Shown: positions 52,743 through 62,725 of the stretch, in pieces
How positions within the stretch are numbered: position 1 is the first letter of the stretch
Layout: every line of letters begins with the position of its first letter
Assembly: GCA_937901255.1 (NCBI GenBank)
Contig: CALCHN010000042.1
Coordinates: forward strand, 62,001 to 126,000
From: an uncultured Flavobacteriales bacterium
GTDB lineage: Bacteria > Bacteroidota > Bacteroidia > Flavobacteriales_E > Vicingaceae
DNA length: 64,000 bases
Direction of reading: 5' to 3'
Position numbers and translations under genes: made by a program
The notes under the pieces: generated by a model
Databases searched by the model: none
The model's input: only the letters and a program-made list of their open reading frames with translations
Told to the model about the DNA's origin: nothing

Positions 52743-53381
52743 ATGAAAAAATTATCCTTACTACTATTAAGCTTAACAATTACTATTGGCATTTTTGCTC
52801 AAGAAGATGCTAAAGCCAAAGCCATTTTAGATAAGTTAAGCGAAAAAACTAAAAAATATACCTCTATCAAAACCACATTTGAATACCATATTCATAACAA
52901 AACAGAAGGTATTGATGAAAAACAAACAGGAAGCTTGCAAACAAAAGGAGATAAGTATTATTTATCCATTAAAGGGCAAGATGTTTTTTCTGATGGTAAA
53001 AGTGTTTATACCTTATTAAAAGATGCTGAAGAAGTACACATCAATTCAATTCCAGATGAAAGCGAAGAAGATGCGATAAGTCCTTCAACTATTTTTACCT
53101 TGTACGAAAAAGGATTCAAATATAAATACGCTAAAGAAGAAGGTGGAAATGATGTTATAAACTTATATCCAAACAAGCCAGAAGAAAAATCTTTCCACAG
53201 AGTGGAGTTGTACGTTAACAAAGCTAAAGGAGAAATTTCTAAAGTTATTGTTTATGGTAAAGATGGTACTAACATGACTTATACCATTAAAACCTTTACA
53301 CCAAATGTTGCTATTGCTGATGCTACTTTTACTTTCGATAAAGCAAAATATGCTAGCTATGATGTTATTGATTTAAGATAA
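52743..53381 (+). CDS. lolA: LolA-like outer-membrane lipoprotein carrier
   Basis: The 212-residue periplasmic protein has a signal peptide (LLLLSLTITIGIFAQ) and the LolA-type beta-barrel pattern: KAILDKLSEKTKKYTSIKTTF, GSLQTKGDKYYLSI, QDVFSDGKSVYTLLK and YVNKAKGEISKVIVYGKD. LolA ferries lipoproteins from the LolCDE exporter to the outer membrane. It lies 29 nt after ftsK, a conserved neighbourhood in Bacteroidota. Its 3' end runs into a palindromic terminator. Confidence 0.88.
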   Translation: MKKLSLLLLSLTITIGIFAQEDAKAKAILDKLSEKTKKYTSIKTTFEYHIHNKTEGIDEKQTGSLQTKGDKYYLSIKGQDVFSDGKSVYTLLKDAEEVHINSIPDESEEDAISPSTIFTLYEKGFKYKYAKEEGGNDVINLYPNKPEEKSFHRVELYVNKAKGEISKVIVYGKDGTNMTYTIKTFTPNVAIADATFTFDKAKYASYDVIDLR

Positions 53382-53396
53382 TCGTTAATTCATTAC

Positions 53397-53429
53397 AAAC
53401 CTGACAGGTTTCAAAAACCTGTTAGGTTT
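53397..53429. terminator. palindromic bidirectional terminator (AAACCTG repeat)
   Basis: AAACCTGACAGGTTT (53397-53411) and AAACCTGTTAGGTTT (53415-53429) form one hairpin with one mismatch; each half is also nearly self-palindromic. It separates lolA (+) and rnhA (-), overlapping the rnhA stop. Similar AAACCTG units are common dispersed palindromes in this phylum. Confidence 0.7.
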
Positions 53430-53892
53430 ACTCTATAATAACTTTCTCATACCCTTCATCTACCAACAACTCTTTACTTTCAGCTGCAGCAACAGCTAAT
53501 TCATCGCAGCGTTCGTTGTAGAGATTTCCTGCATGTCCTTTTACCCAATGAAATTTCACATGATGCTTAGGATAGATTTTTAGAAATCGTTGCCACAAGT
53601 CAATATTTTTTTTGCCTTTAAAGCCTTTTTTTTGCCAACCAAATACCCAACCTTTTTCTACCGCATCCACCACATATTTAGAGTCAGAAAAAATTTCTAC
53701 ATCAGCTTGTTCTACTTTAATGGACTCTAAGGCAACAATTACACTTAGCAATTCCATTCGGTTGTTAGTAGTATTTCTAAACCCTTCAGCAAGTTCTTTT
53801 TTATGCTTTCCACTCATCATTACCACACCATAACCTCCGTTGCCAGGATTTCCTTTGGCTGCTCCATCAGTATATATGGTAATTTTTGGCAT
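53428..53892 (-). CDS. rnhA: ribonuclease HI
   Basis: The 154-residue enzyme degrades RNA in RNA-DNA hybrids. The catalytic residues are present: Asp9 in IYTDGAAKGNPG, Glu47 in NRMELLSV, Asp70 in FSDSKYVVDAV and Asp130 in GNLYNERCDELA, with His120 in KGHAGN. It has the basic handle region (WQKKGFKGKKNID). It is 2 nt downstream of marC and likely shares its transcript. Confidence 0.96.
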   Translation of the reverse strand: MPKITIYTDGAAKGNPGNGGYGVVMMSGKHKKELAEGFRNTTNNRMELLSVIVALESIKVEQADVEIFSDSKYVVDAVEKGWVFGWQKKGFKGKKNIDLWQRFLKIYPKHHVKFHWVKGHAGNLYNERCDELAVAAAESKELLVDEGYEKVIIE

Positions 53893-53894
53893 TT

Positions 53895-54479
53895 TTACAA
53901 TCCTGCGTTACTTCTAAATAATTTAACGGCTATTGCCAGTAAAATTACACCAAAAACTTTTCTTAGCACGTTTATTCCTCCTTGACCTAAAATTCGCTCA
54001 ATAAACTTAGATGATTTTAACACCACATAAACTAAAATGATATTAACTACAATGGCAACAATTATATTCTGAACAGCATATTCAGCTCTTAATGAAAGCA
54101 AAGAAGTCATAGTTCCGGCACCGGCAATTAACGGAAAGGCAATAGGTACGATAGAAGCTGTACTTTTTCCTCCATTATTTTCTTCTTTGTATAAACGAAT
54201 TCCTAAAATCATTTCTAATGCTAAAAAGAAAATAATAAACGAACCTGCAATGGCAAAAGAGCTTACATCAATGCCAATTAACCCTAAAATAGACTCTCCA
54301 ACAAATAAAAACAATATCATTAACACCAACGAAACTAAACTAGCTTTTTCCGACTGAATATGACCTGTTTTCTGACGTAAATCAATGATAATTGGCACAG
54401 AGCCAACAATATCAATTACTGCAAAAAGAATCATGGTTGCCGTAGCAATTTCCTTAAAATTAAAATAGCTAAATAACAT
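53895..54479 (-). CDS. MarC family membrane protein
   Basis: The 194-residue protein has six hydrophobic helices with the family patterns LFAVIDIVGSVPIIIDLRQK, FFLALEMILGIRLYK, PIAFPLIAGAGTMTSLLSL and GQGGINVLRKVFGVILLAIA. MarC proteins are UPF0056 membrane proteins, sometimes called NAAT-type transporters, whose physiological substrate is not settled. It ends 2 nt before rnhA in the same direction. Confidence 0.9.
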   Translation of the reverse strand: MLFSYFNFKEIATATMILFAVIDIVGSVPIIIDLRQKTGHIQSEKASLVSLVLMILFLFVGESILGLIGIDVSSFAIAGSFIIFFLALEMILGIRLYKEENNGGKSTASIVPIAFPLIAGAGTMTSLLSLRAEYAVQNIIVAIVVNIILVYVVLKSSKFIERILGQGGINVLRKVFGVILLAIAVKLFRSNAGL

Positions 54480-54636
54480 AAAATTAACTGATTAGATTGT
54501 TTAACAAAAAGTCGGCAAAAGTACGCTCTACATTTTAATTTTAAATTGTTTTATAGAAGAGAATATTGTTAAGATTTAGTTAAACTTTTTAACTCCAAAA
54601 CTCATAACTAATTCTAAGTACTCCTAAGTACTTTTA

Positions 54637-56082
54637 TTAATAACTAACTACTTTCAGTTTTTCATCATCTAACCTAACCCTAAGCCATTTTTGTAATGAG
54701 TTTTTCTTTGCTTGTTTGGTTTCAACATCTAAATTAGCATTCCATCTTACTAAAACAGTGGTTGACGTATCTTGTTTATTATTAAAATTAGTATAAACTG
54801 TTTTGCCTATTTCCATTCCTACCACATCTTCATATTGCATTTTTACTTCTTTAGATAAGGATGTAAATGGAATCTTACTTAAACCCATTTTATTGATTTC
54901 GGTTTCTAATAATTTTATTTTTTCATCTTTATCTTCAATGGTTTCTTGGTTTTTCTTGTATATTTCTTCAATAATACCTGATTTTACTTCAGAGGTAAGT
55001 CTGCTAGTTATTTCATGAGTATTATCTTCAGATTGATAAATTTTAAGTTCGGTATTTTCTAATCGATAACTTAACATTTTTTTATTCAACATTTTTTTAG
55101 TTTCTTCAGAAATAGGTTTACCAATTAAGTAAACTTCAATTAAAGATGTTCCTTCATCTGTTGTATAGTGTACTTTTTTGTTAATTACCTCGCTTTCTGC
55201 AAATTCAAAATTTTCTGCAATAAAATTTTCTGCACTACTTTTAAAAATACTTTCTTGAATAGATTGCCAAAAAGTATAGGAACTTGGTAAAAATATAATT
55301 AAGGTAAAAATCCAAATTAAACGAGTAACTTTCTTTTGTCGTGCTTGGTCTAAATAAGATGTAAGCGGGAATTTTAAGTATTTCACTACCAACCAAGTTG
55401 CTAAAATAATAAATACCGAATTGATTAAAAACAAGTAAAAAGCTCCAAAAAAGAAACTCCAATTGCCGTTTGCCAACCCATATCCGGCAGTACAAAGTGG
55501 AGGCATTAAAGCGGTTGCAATGGCTACTCCATATATGGTACTTGCTATGGTTCCTTTTTTAGTTTTCGCTACAATAAGTGCAATACCACCAAAAAAAGCT
55601 ATCAATACATCCAATAGTGTAGGTCTTGTTCTGGCAATTAATTCCGATTGAACTTCTCCAAAAGGTGTTAAAAGAAAGTAAACACTTGATACTACTACAC
55701 TAATTAATACTGCCGTACCTAAGCTTCTTAATGAACGTTTAAGCATCATAATATTATTAATGCCAATAGCTAAACCCACTCCAACAATGGGTCCCATTAA
55801 TGGAGAAATAAGCATCGCTCCAATAATTACAGCTGTTGAATTTACATTTAATCCTACAGAAGCAATAGCTATAGAAGCTCCTAGTATCCATATATTAACA
55901 CCTTTAAAATCAATGTCCTTTCTAATGGCCTCTACCGAACCTTCAAAATCAACACTTTCTCTAATATTTATTACCTCTTTAAGGTAGTTTATTAGCAATA
56001 CAAACGAACGTAAAAAACTAAATTTCAACTCTTTGTTGTCAGTAGTAGTTTCTTTTGTCGAATTATTTTCCTGATTTTCCAT
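54637..56082 (-). CDS. DUF389 family (TIGR00341-like) membrane protein
   Basis: The 481-residue protein has a conserved core of membrane helices at about residues 60-270: ILGASIAIASVGLNVNSTAV, IIGAMLISPLMGPIVGVGLAI, VLIAFFGGIALIVAK and GVAIATALMPPLCTAGYGLA. A cytoplasmic C-terminal domain of about 200 residues follows with a coiled stretch (YKKNQETIEDKDEKIKLLE). Function unknown. It is monocistronic and divergent from the carboxylase gene. Confidence 0.88.
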   Translation of the reverse strand: MENQENNSTKETTTDNKELKFSFLRSFVLLINYLKEVINIRESVDFEGSVEAIRKDIDFKGVNIWILGASIAIASVGLNVNSTAVIIGAMLISPLMGPIVGVGLAIGINNIMMLKRSLRSLGTAVLISVVVSSVYFLLTPFGEVQSELIARTRPTLLDVLIAFFGGIALIVAKTKKGTIASTIYGVAIATALMPPLCTAGYGLANGNWSFFFGAFYLFLINSVFIILATWLVVKYLKFPLTSYLDQARQKKVTRLIWIFTLIIFLPSSYTFWQSIQESIFKSSAENFIAENFEFAESEVINKKVHYTTDEGTSLIEVYLIGKPISEETKKMLNKKMLSYRLENTELKIYQSEDNTHEITSRLTSEVKSGIIEEIYKKNQETIEDKDEKIKLLETEINKMGLSKIPFTSLSKEVKMQYEDVVGMEIGKTVYTNFNNKQDTSTTVLVRWNANLDVETKQAKKNSLQKWLRVRLDDEKLKVVSY

Positions 56083-56192
56083 AGCGTCAATGCATTTTTC
56101 TTAGTTGACTAAATTACAATTTCCCTCCATATATTCATTTGGATTTTTTATTTTTACATCAAATTTTTTTTGCTCAAAATAATTACTATTAC

Positions 56193-57734
56193 ATGAAAGA
56201 AAAACTAGATTTATTAAATAAGAAAATTGAAGAAGCTAAGTTAGGCGGTGGTGAAGACAGAATTGCTGCACAGCACAAAAAAAGAAAACTTACTGCCCGA
56301 GAAAGAATCCATTTTTTATTGGATGAAGGTTCGTTTGAAGAAATAGGCATGTTTGTAACACATCGTTCTACCAATTTTGATTTAGCAGAACAAAAATATT
56401 TGGGCGATGGAGTGGTAACCGGTTATGGAACTATTCATGGCAGATTGGTGTATGTATTTTCACAAGATTTCACCGTTTTGGGAGGTTCGTTAGCAGAAGC
56501 TTATGCTGAAAAAATTTGTAAAGTAATGGATTTAGCCATGAAAAATGGAGCTCCTGTAATTGGTTTAAACGATTCGGGAGGTGCTAGAATTCAAGAAGGA
56601 GTTGTTTCCTTAGCTGGTTATGCCGATATTTTTTATAGAAATACAATGGCAAGTGGTGTAATTCCTCAACTATCAGCCATTATGGGGCCATGTGCTGGTG
56701 GAGCGGTTTATTCTCCTGCTTTAACAGATTTTATTATGATGGTGGAAAACACCTCTTACATGTTTGTTACAGGGCCCAATGTGGTAAAAACCGTTACGCA
56801 TGAAGAAGTTACCTCTGAAGAATTAGGAGGAGCTTCAGCTCACTCTGTAAAATCAGGAGTTACCCATTTAACTTATGCAAACGAAGTGGCTTGTATCAAT
56901 GGAATTAAAAACTTACTTTCTTATATGCCTCAAAATTGTGAAGAGGACGCTCCTTCAATTCCTTATGAAGCAGCAGATGAAAGCCGTTTAGCATTAAATG
57001 ATATTATTCCTGAAAATCCTAATCAACCTTACGATATTAAAGATGTAATTACCAATACTGTTGATACAGATTCTTTTTACGAAATACAAAAAGATTTTGC
57101 AGAAAATATTGTAGTAGGTTTTGCTCGTTTGGCAGGAAAATCTATAGGAATTGTGGCTAACCAACCGGCATTTTTAGCGGGTGTATTGGATATTAAATCA
57201 TCTCAAAAAGCAGCACGTTTTGTTCGTTTTTGCGATTCTTTTAACATTCCCTTATTAGTTTTTGAAGATGTTCCCGGGTTTTTGCCCGGCACCGACCAAG
57301 AATGGAACGGAATCATAACCAATGGAGCAAAACTATTATATGCTTTTTGCGAAGCAACAGTTCCTAGAATTACCGTAATTACCAGAAAAGCTTACGGAGG
57401 TGCTTATGATGTAATGAATTCTAAACACATTGGTGCAGATATGAATTTTGCATGGCCAAGTGCCGAAATCGCTGTAATGGGAGCCAAAGGAGCAGCAGAA
57501 ATTATCTTTAAAAAAGAAATTGCCGCAGCAGAAAATCCTGAAGAAAAATGGAAAGAAAAAGAAGCTGAATATGCCGAAATGTTTGCTAACCCCTACAATG
57601 CTGCCGCAAGAGGTTATGTAGATGAAGTTATTCGTCCTGACCAAACCAGAGAAAAGCTAATAAAAGCATTTAAAATGCTTGAAAATAAAGTAGCTGTATT
57701 GCCTAAAAAGAAACATGGTAATATTCCTTTGTAA
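56193..57734 (+). CDS. acyl-CoA carboxylase beta subunit (propionyl-CoA type)
   Basis: From the ATG at 56193 the protein has 513 residues. It is the carboxyltransferase subunit of a biotin-dependent acyl-CoA carboxylase: [90 protein letters not shown] and [16 protein letters not shown]. The pattern fits propionyl- or methylmalonyl-CoA enzymes better than AccD. The biotin carboxylase/carrier subunit is not adjacent. It is separated from the downstream thiolase by a palindromic repeat. Confidence 0.9.
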   Translation: MKEKLDLLNKKIEEAKLGGGEDRIAAQHKKRKLTARERIHFLLDEGSFEEIGMFVTHRSTNFDLAEQKYLGDGVVTGYGTIHGRLVYVFSQDFTVLGGSLAEAYAEKICKVMDLAMKNGAPVIGLNDSGGARIQEGVVSLAGYADIFYRNTMASGVIPQLSAIMGPCAGGAVYSPALTDFIMMVENTSYMFVTGPNVVKTVTHEEVTSEELGGASAHSVKSGVTHLTYANEVACINGIKNLLSYMPQNCEEDAPSIPYEAADESRLALNDIIPENPNQPYDIKDVITNTVDTDSFYEIQKDFAENIVVGFARLAGKSIGIVANQPAFLAGVLDIKSSQKAARFVRFCDSFNIPLLVFEDVPGFLPGTDQEWNGIITNGAKLLYAFCEATVPRITVITRKAYGGAYDVMNSKHIGADMNFAWPSAEIAVMGAKGAAEIIFKKEIAAAENPEEKWKEKEAEYAEMFANPYNAAARGYVDEVIRPDQTREKLIKAFKMLENKVAVLPKKKHGNIPL

Positions 57735-57832
57735 ATGTTAGAAGTTTGAGGTTTGAAGTAGTAATACAGAAGTGAAAAACAGCCTCAACCATCACATAGA
57801 AAGATGATTATAGGATTTGTGTGTTGGAAGTT

Positions 57833-57849
57833 CTCCCCCTTTGGGGGAG
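57833..57849. repeat. CTCCCCC palindromic intergenic repeat
   Basis: CTCCCCC (57833-57839) and GGGGGAG (57843-57849) form a hairpin with loop TTT, followed by TTAGAGGGGGC. This is the short version of the unit at 44051-44121. It lies between the carboxylase and thiolase genes. Confidence 0.7.
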
Positions 57850-57898
57850 TTAGAGGGGGCTTATAAAATATAAACAATTATAAAATAAATACCTACTT

Positions 57899-59107
57899 AT
57901 GAAAGACGCTTATATAATAGATGCTATCAGAACTCCAATAGGAAATTTTGGAGGAACATTAGCCGCAGTTAGAACTGATGATTTAGCAGCAATTGTTATT
58001 ACTGAATTAGTTAAAAGAAATCCTACTTTAAATCAAGAAGCCATTGAAGATGTACTTTTTGGATGTGCCAACCAAGCAGGTGAAGACAACCGAAATGTTG
58101 CCCGAATGGCTGGTTTATTAGCCGGGTTACCCTGGCAAGTGGGTGGAGAAACTGTAAACAGATTGTGTGCATCGGGCATGGCAGCAGCTATAAATGCTTC
58201 CAGAGCAATTAAAATAGGTGATGGCGATTTGTACATTTCTGGAGGTGTTGAAAACATGTCGAGAGGTCCTTATGTAATTTCGAAATCTGCCAAACCATTC
58301 GGAACAGACGCTAAAATGTACGACTCAAGCTTTGGTTGGAGATTTATCAACCCAAAAATGGAACAATTATACGGAACAGATGGAATGGGACAAACTGCTG
58401 AAAACTTAGTAGATATGTACAACATTAGCAGAGAAGACCAAGATAAATTTGCCTATTGGAGCCAAATGAAAGCTACTAAGGCTCAACAAAGCGGGAGATT
58501 AGCTGAAGAAATTGTTGCTGTAACCATTCCTCAGCGAAAAAAAGACCCAATCATTTTTGCTCAAGATGAATTTATTAAACCAACTACCAGCTTAGAAATT
58601 TTAGGTAAGCTTTCGCCTGCTTTCCGCAAAGAAGGTGGTTCTGTTACAGCTGGAAATGCCTCAGGATTAAATGACGGTGCTGCTGCCATGTTAATCGCCT
58701 CTGAAGAAGCTGCAAAACAATATAATTTACAACCAATGGCACGCATTGTTGCCAGTGCAATTGCAGGGGTCGAACCCAGAATTATGGGTATAGGTCCTGT
58801 TTATGCATCAGAAAAAGCATTGAAAAGAGCTGGTTTAACTTTAGACCAAATGGATATTATTGAGATTAATGAAGCATTTGCTGCTCAAAGTTTGGCTTGT
58901 ACTCGTAAAATGGGTTTAGCAGACGATGATCCTCGTATTAATCCCAATGGAGGGGCAATTGCTTTAGGTCATCCGTTAGGAATGACAGGTTCAAGAATAT
59001 TACAAACAGCTACCATAGAATTGCACAAACAAAATAAAAAATATGCATTAGTTACACTTTGTATTGGTGTAGGACAAGGGTATGCAACAATTATTGAAAG
59101 AGTATAA
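57899..59107 (+). CDS. acetyl-CoA C-acyltransferase (thiolase, PcaF/PaaJ-like)
   Basis: The 402-residue thiolase has Cys90 in [18 protein letters not shown], His358 in [10 protein letters not shown] and Cys388 in [10 protein letters not shown], the full catalytic triad. [15 protein letters not shown] and [15 protein letters not shown] are conserved. The sequence resembles 3-oxoadipyl-CoA thiolases (PcaF, PaaJ) more than FadA, but no aromatic-degradation genes are visible beside it, so the substrate is uncertain. It precedes the RelA/SpoT gene by 24 nt. Confidence 0.9.
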   Translation: MKDAYIIDAIRTPIGNFGGTLAAVRTDDLAAIVITELVKRNPTLNQEAIEDVLFGCANQAGEDNRNVARMAGLLAGLPWQVGGETVNRLCASGMAAAINASRAIKIGDGDLYISGGVENMSRGPYVISKSAKPFGTDAKMYDSSFGWRFINPKMEQLYGTDGMGQTAENLVDMYNISREDQDKFAYWSQMKATKAQQSGRLAEEIVAVTIPQRKKDPIIFAQDEFIKPTTSLEILGKLSPAFRKEGGSVTAGNASGLNDGAAAMLIASEEAAKQYNLQPMARIVASAIAGVEPRIMGIGPVYASEKALKRAGLTLDQMDIIEINEAFAAQSLACTRKMGLADDDPRINPNGGAIALGHPLGMTGSRILQTATIELHKQNKKYALVTLCIGVGQGYATIIERV

Positions 59108-59131
59108 AGGTTAACATCTTGAGAATAAACT

Positions 59132-61333
59132 ATGCAAATCGATTTAGAAAAAGAGAAACTAGCCATTGAAGCCGCCTTTGAAGGATTGGTAAAATCTGCT
59201 GTACATGCTAAAAAAGATGCTGCCACTAAAAAGCGTATCCGTAAAGCATTCGATGTTGCACACGAAGCTCATAAAGATGTCAGAAGAAAATCAGGGGAGC
59301 CTTATATTTTCCATCCTATTGCTGTTGCTAGAATTTGTGCTGAAGAAATTGGACTTGGGGCAACTTCCATTATTTGTGCCTTATTGCACGATACGGTTGA
59401 AGATACCGAGCTTACTATTGAAGATGTTAAAAACCTTTTTGGAGAAAAAGAAGCCAAAATTATTGAAGGACTAACCAAAATTTCAGGAGTAGTAGATGCT
59501 AACATTTCTTTACAGGCAGAAAATTTTAAAAAAATACTACTTACCCTTGCCGATGATGTAAGGGTAATTTTAATAAAACTAGCCGACAGACTGCATAACA
59601 TGCGAACCATTGGCTCCATGCGTAGAGATAAGCAACTTAAAATTGCTTCGGAGACCTTGTTTTTGTATGCTCCTTTAGCTCATCGTTTGGGTTTACATGC
59701 TATCAAATCTGAATTGGAAGATTTATCATTAAAATGCCAAGAACCGGAAGTTTTTGAAGAGATTCAAAGCAAATTAAAAAAAACACAAGAAGTTAGAACA
59801 AGGTTTATCAATCATTTTTCTGCACCTCTTAAAAAAGCATTAGAAGCCAAAAATTTCAAATTTGAAATGAAAGGGCGACCAAAGTCTATTTATTCTATTT
59901 GGAAGAAAATGAGTAATAAAAGTATTCCTTTTGAGGAGGTTTATGACTTGTTTGCTGTTAGAATTATTATTGATTCTCTTCCCGAAAATGAAAAATCTGA
60001 TTGTTGGCAAGTTTACTCTATTGTTACCGATTATTACCAACCAAACATCGAACGATTAAGAGATTGGATTTCTGCTCCAAAAGCGAATGGTTATGAGTCT
60101 TTACACACAACAGTAATGAGTCCGACAGGAAAGTGGGTGGAAGTGCAAATACGCACCAAACGTATGGACGAAATTGCAGAAAAAGGTTTTGCTGCACATT
60201 GGAAATACAAAGAAGGTAGTGAAGAAAGTCAGTTTGATAAATGGATAAATCAAATTAGAGAATTGATAGAAAATAACGATGCCAATGCACTTGATTTGGT
60301 TGATGATTTTAAACTAGATTTATTTTCTGATGAAATTTATGTGTTTACTCCCGAAGGTGAAATGAAAAATTTACCTACAGGTGCCAGTGCGTTAGATTTT
60401 GCTTTTTCTGTACACACCGAAATTGGCGAACAATGTATTGGTGCTAAGGTAAACAATAAACTTGTGCCTTTAAGTACGCCTCTACAAAGTGGCGATCAAA
60501 TTGAAATTCTTACCTCTAAAAATCAACGACCAAAAGAAGACTGGCTCAACTTTGTAAAAACCCACAAAGCAAAGTCTAAAATAAAATCTTCTCTTAAAGA
60601 GGAGAAAAAAGAAATTGCTTTAATTGGAAAAGCCATATTGGATAAAGAGTTTAAGCGTTTAGGTATAAAACGAGAAAACATCAGCTTAAACGAACTTAAA
60701 AAACATTTTAAAGAAACTTCTGATATTGATTTTTATTACGGAATTGCTAAAAACACCATTCAACTTAACCACTTGCGAGATTTTGAAGTTAAAAATGGTA
60801 CTTTAAAACTAAAAAGAACTTTCCCTAGCAGACTTAAAACGTATTTTGAAAGAAAAAAACCTGCTAAATCTGAAAGAAAAGATGAGATTTTGGTAATTGG
60901 TGACAACATGGAGAAAATTGACTATAGTCTTGCCAATTGCTGTAATCCAATTCCTGGCGATGAAGTTTTTGGCTTTATAACAGTTGCCGAAGGTATTAAA
61001 ATACACAAAACTACTTGCCCAAATGCAGTTCAATTAATGTCTAATTACGCTTATAGGGTAATAAAAGCCAGGTGGATAGAAAAAGAAAAAGTAGATTTCT
61101 TAACAGGCTTAAAAATTATCGGAATTGATAATGTAGGAATTGTAAACAACATCACTCAAATCGTTTCTAATGAGCTACATGTAAACATGCGTTCCATAAA
61201 ATTTGAAAGCTATGACGGAATTTTTGAAGGAACAATTATGGTTTTTGTTCAAAATACCATACACCTCAACAACCTTATTACTAACCTTAAAAAAGTGGAA
61301 GGAGTAAAAAAAGTAGAACGTATAGATAATTAG
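59132..61333 (+). CDS. bifunctional (p)ppGpp synthetase/hydrolase (Rel/SpoT)
   Basis: The 733-residue protein has the four classic domains. The HD hydrolase keeps His61, His86-Asp87 and Glu90-Asp91 (ALLHDTVEDTE); the synthetase has YDLFAVRIIID, YESLHTTVMSPTGKWVEVQIR and GFAAHWKYKEG. TGS (YVFTPEGEMKNLPTGASALDF) and a C-terminal ACT domain (LKIIGIDNVGIVNNITQIVS) follow. Both active sites look intact, so it is the main stringent-response enzyme. The photolyase gene starts 3 nt after it, so the two are co-transcribed. Confidence 0.95.
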   Translation: MQIDLEKEKLAIEAAFEGLVKSAVHAKKDAATKKRIRKAFDVAHEAHKDVRRKSGEPYIFHPIAVARICAEEIGLGATSIICALLHDTVEDTELTIEDVKNLFGEKEAKIIEGLTKISGVVDANISLQAENFKKILLTLADDVRVILIKLADRLHNMRTIGSMRRDKQLKIASETLFLYAPLAHRLGLHAIKSELEDLSLKCQEPEVFEEIQSKLKKTQEVRTRFINHFSAPLKKALEAKNFKFEMKGRPKSIYSIWKKMSNKSIPFEEVYDLFAVRIIIDSLPENEKSDCWQVYSIVTDYYQPNIERLRDWISAPKANGYESLHTTVMSPTGKWVEVQIRTKRMDEIAEKGFAAHWKYKEGSEESQFDKWINQIRELIENNDANALDLVDDFKLDLFSDEIYVFTPEGEMKNLPTGASALDFAFSVHTEIGEQCIGAKVNNKLVPLSTPLQSGDQIEILTSKNQRPKEDWLNFVKTHKAKSKIKSSLKEEKKEIALIGKAILDKEFKRLGIKRENISLNELKKHFKETSDIDFYYGIAKNTIQLNHLRDFEVKNGTLKLKRTFPSRLKTYFERKKPAKSERKDEILVIGDNMEKIDYSLANCCNPIPGDEVFGFITVAEGIKIHKTTCPNAVQLMSNYAYRVIKARWIEKEKVDFLTGLKIIGIDNVGIVNNITQIVSNELHVNMRSIKFESYDGIFEGTIMVFVQNTIHLNNLITNLKKVEGVKKVERIDN

Positions 61334-61336
61334 AAA

Positions 61337-62626
61337 ATGGGGGTTACTTTTTTTTGGTTTAGAAGAGATTTACGCTTATCCGATAATGCAGCTTTGTTTC
61401 ATGCTTTAAGCGAAAATCAACAGGTTATTCCGCTGTTTATTTTTGATGCTAACATTATTGAAGAACTTCCAAAAGACGATGCACGTATTTCCTTTATTTA
61501 TGAGCAACTTCATGCCATTAATGAGGCGTTACAAAAAGTAGGAAGTAGCTTATTGTTGTTGAAAGGAAAACCAAAAGATGTTTGGCAAAAAATTATATCG
61601 GAATATGAGGTTAAAAACATTTATTTTAATAAAGATTATGAACCTTATGCCATAACTAGAGATAAGGAAATTTCTACTTTAGCAAAAACTAATAACATTG
61701 ATATTTTTTGTTATAAAGATCAAGTTATTTTTGAAACAAATGACATTCTAAAAGATGATGGAACTCCTTATACCATTTATACTCCTTACAAAAATAAATG
61801 GCTAAACACCTTTACTTCCAACTTGTGCGAAACACAAAAAAGCGAAAACCATCTTGCTAATTTAGCCAACAAGTATTTTGAATTTCCTAGTTTAGCTGCT
61901 TTAGGTTTTAAGACATCATCAATAAAAGTTAAGCCTTACACATTAGCAAACCTAGAGAATTACGAAGCTGAAAGGAATTTCCCAGCAATAGATAGTACCA
62001 GCTATTTAAGTCCGCACTTACGTTTTGGAACGGTAAGCATCAGAAACATGGTGAAACAAAGTTTAGAAAAAAGTCCTGTATTTTTAAGTGAACTGATATG
62101 GCGGGAGTTTTTTATGCAAATTATATTTCATTTTCCACATGTTGTAAATAAGAGTTTTAAAGCCAAATACGATCGTATCACTTGGCGAAACAACGAAAAA
62201 GAATTTGCTCTTTGGTGCGAAGGAAAAACAGGCTATCCAATGGTAGATGCCGGTATGCGACAACTCAACGAAACTGGATACATGCACAACAGGGTTAGAA
62301 TGGTGGTTGCTTCGTTTTTGTGCAAACATTTATTGATAGATTGGCGTTGGGGAGAGGCTTATTTTGCCAAAAAATTGTTGGATTATGATTTGTCGGCCAA
62401 TAATGGTAACTGGCAATGGGCTGCCGGAACAGGCTGTGATGCAGCTCCTTATTTTAGAGTATTTAATCCCTATGAACAAGTTAAAAAATTTGATCCCAAC
62501 TTAAAATACATAAGCACTTGGGTAAAAGACCTTAACGAACTGAGTTATCCCAATCCTATAGTAGAACATAAATTTGCACGAGAAAGAGCCATTGCAACTT
62601 ATAAAAAAGGGCTGGAAAGTGCTTAG
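61337..62626 (+). CDS. phrB: deoxyribodipyrimidine photolyase (cryptochrome/photolyase)
   Basis: The 429-residue protein has the N-terminal photolyase fold (FFWFRRDLRLSDNAALFHAL) and the FAD-binding C-terminal half: LIWREFFMQI, GYPMVDAGMRQLNETGYMHN, WRWGEAYFAKKLLDYDLSAN and NNGNWQWAAGTGCDAAPYFR. The tryptophans of the electron-transfer chain appear to be present. It is closest to class I CPD photolyases, which repair UV pyrimidine dimers with blue light. It follows the Rel gene by 3 nt, linking it to the stringent-response transcript. Confidence 0.93.
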   Translation: MGVTFFWFRRDLRLSDNAALFHALSENQQVIPLFIFDANIIEELPKDDARISFIYEQLHAINEALQKVGSSLLLLKGKPKDVWQKIISEYEVKNIYFNKDYEPYAITRDKEISTLAKTNNIDIFCYKDQVIFETNDILKDDGTPYTIYTPYKNKWLNTFTSNLCETQKSENHLANLANKYFEFPSLAALGFKTSSIKVKPYTLANLENYEAERNFPAIDSTSYLSPHLRFGTVSIRNMVKQSLEKSPVFLSELIWREFFMQIIFHFPHVVNKSFKAKYDRITWRNNEKEFALWCEGKTGYPMVDAGMRQLNETGYMHNRVRMVVASFLCKHLLIDWRWGEAYFAKKLLDYDLSANNGNWQWAAGTGCDAAPYFRVFNPYEQVKKFDPNLKYISTWVKDLNELSYPNPIVEHKFARERAIATYKKGLESA

Positions 62627-62725
62627 TTTTATTGCCATTTAGGTTTAAATTTATTTTTTACCCCATATTTTTTTAATATATTTACCACGATTTTAATTCC
62701 TTTTTTGGTGAATAAACCTTGAATT

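Noticed and set aside
57899..59107. Phenylacetate or beta-ketoadipate pathway locus
   Set aside because: The thiolase is PcaF/PaaJ-like but no other pathway genes lie beside it.
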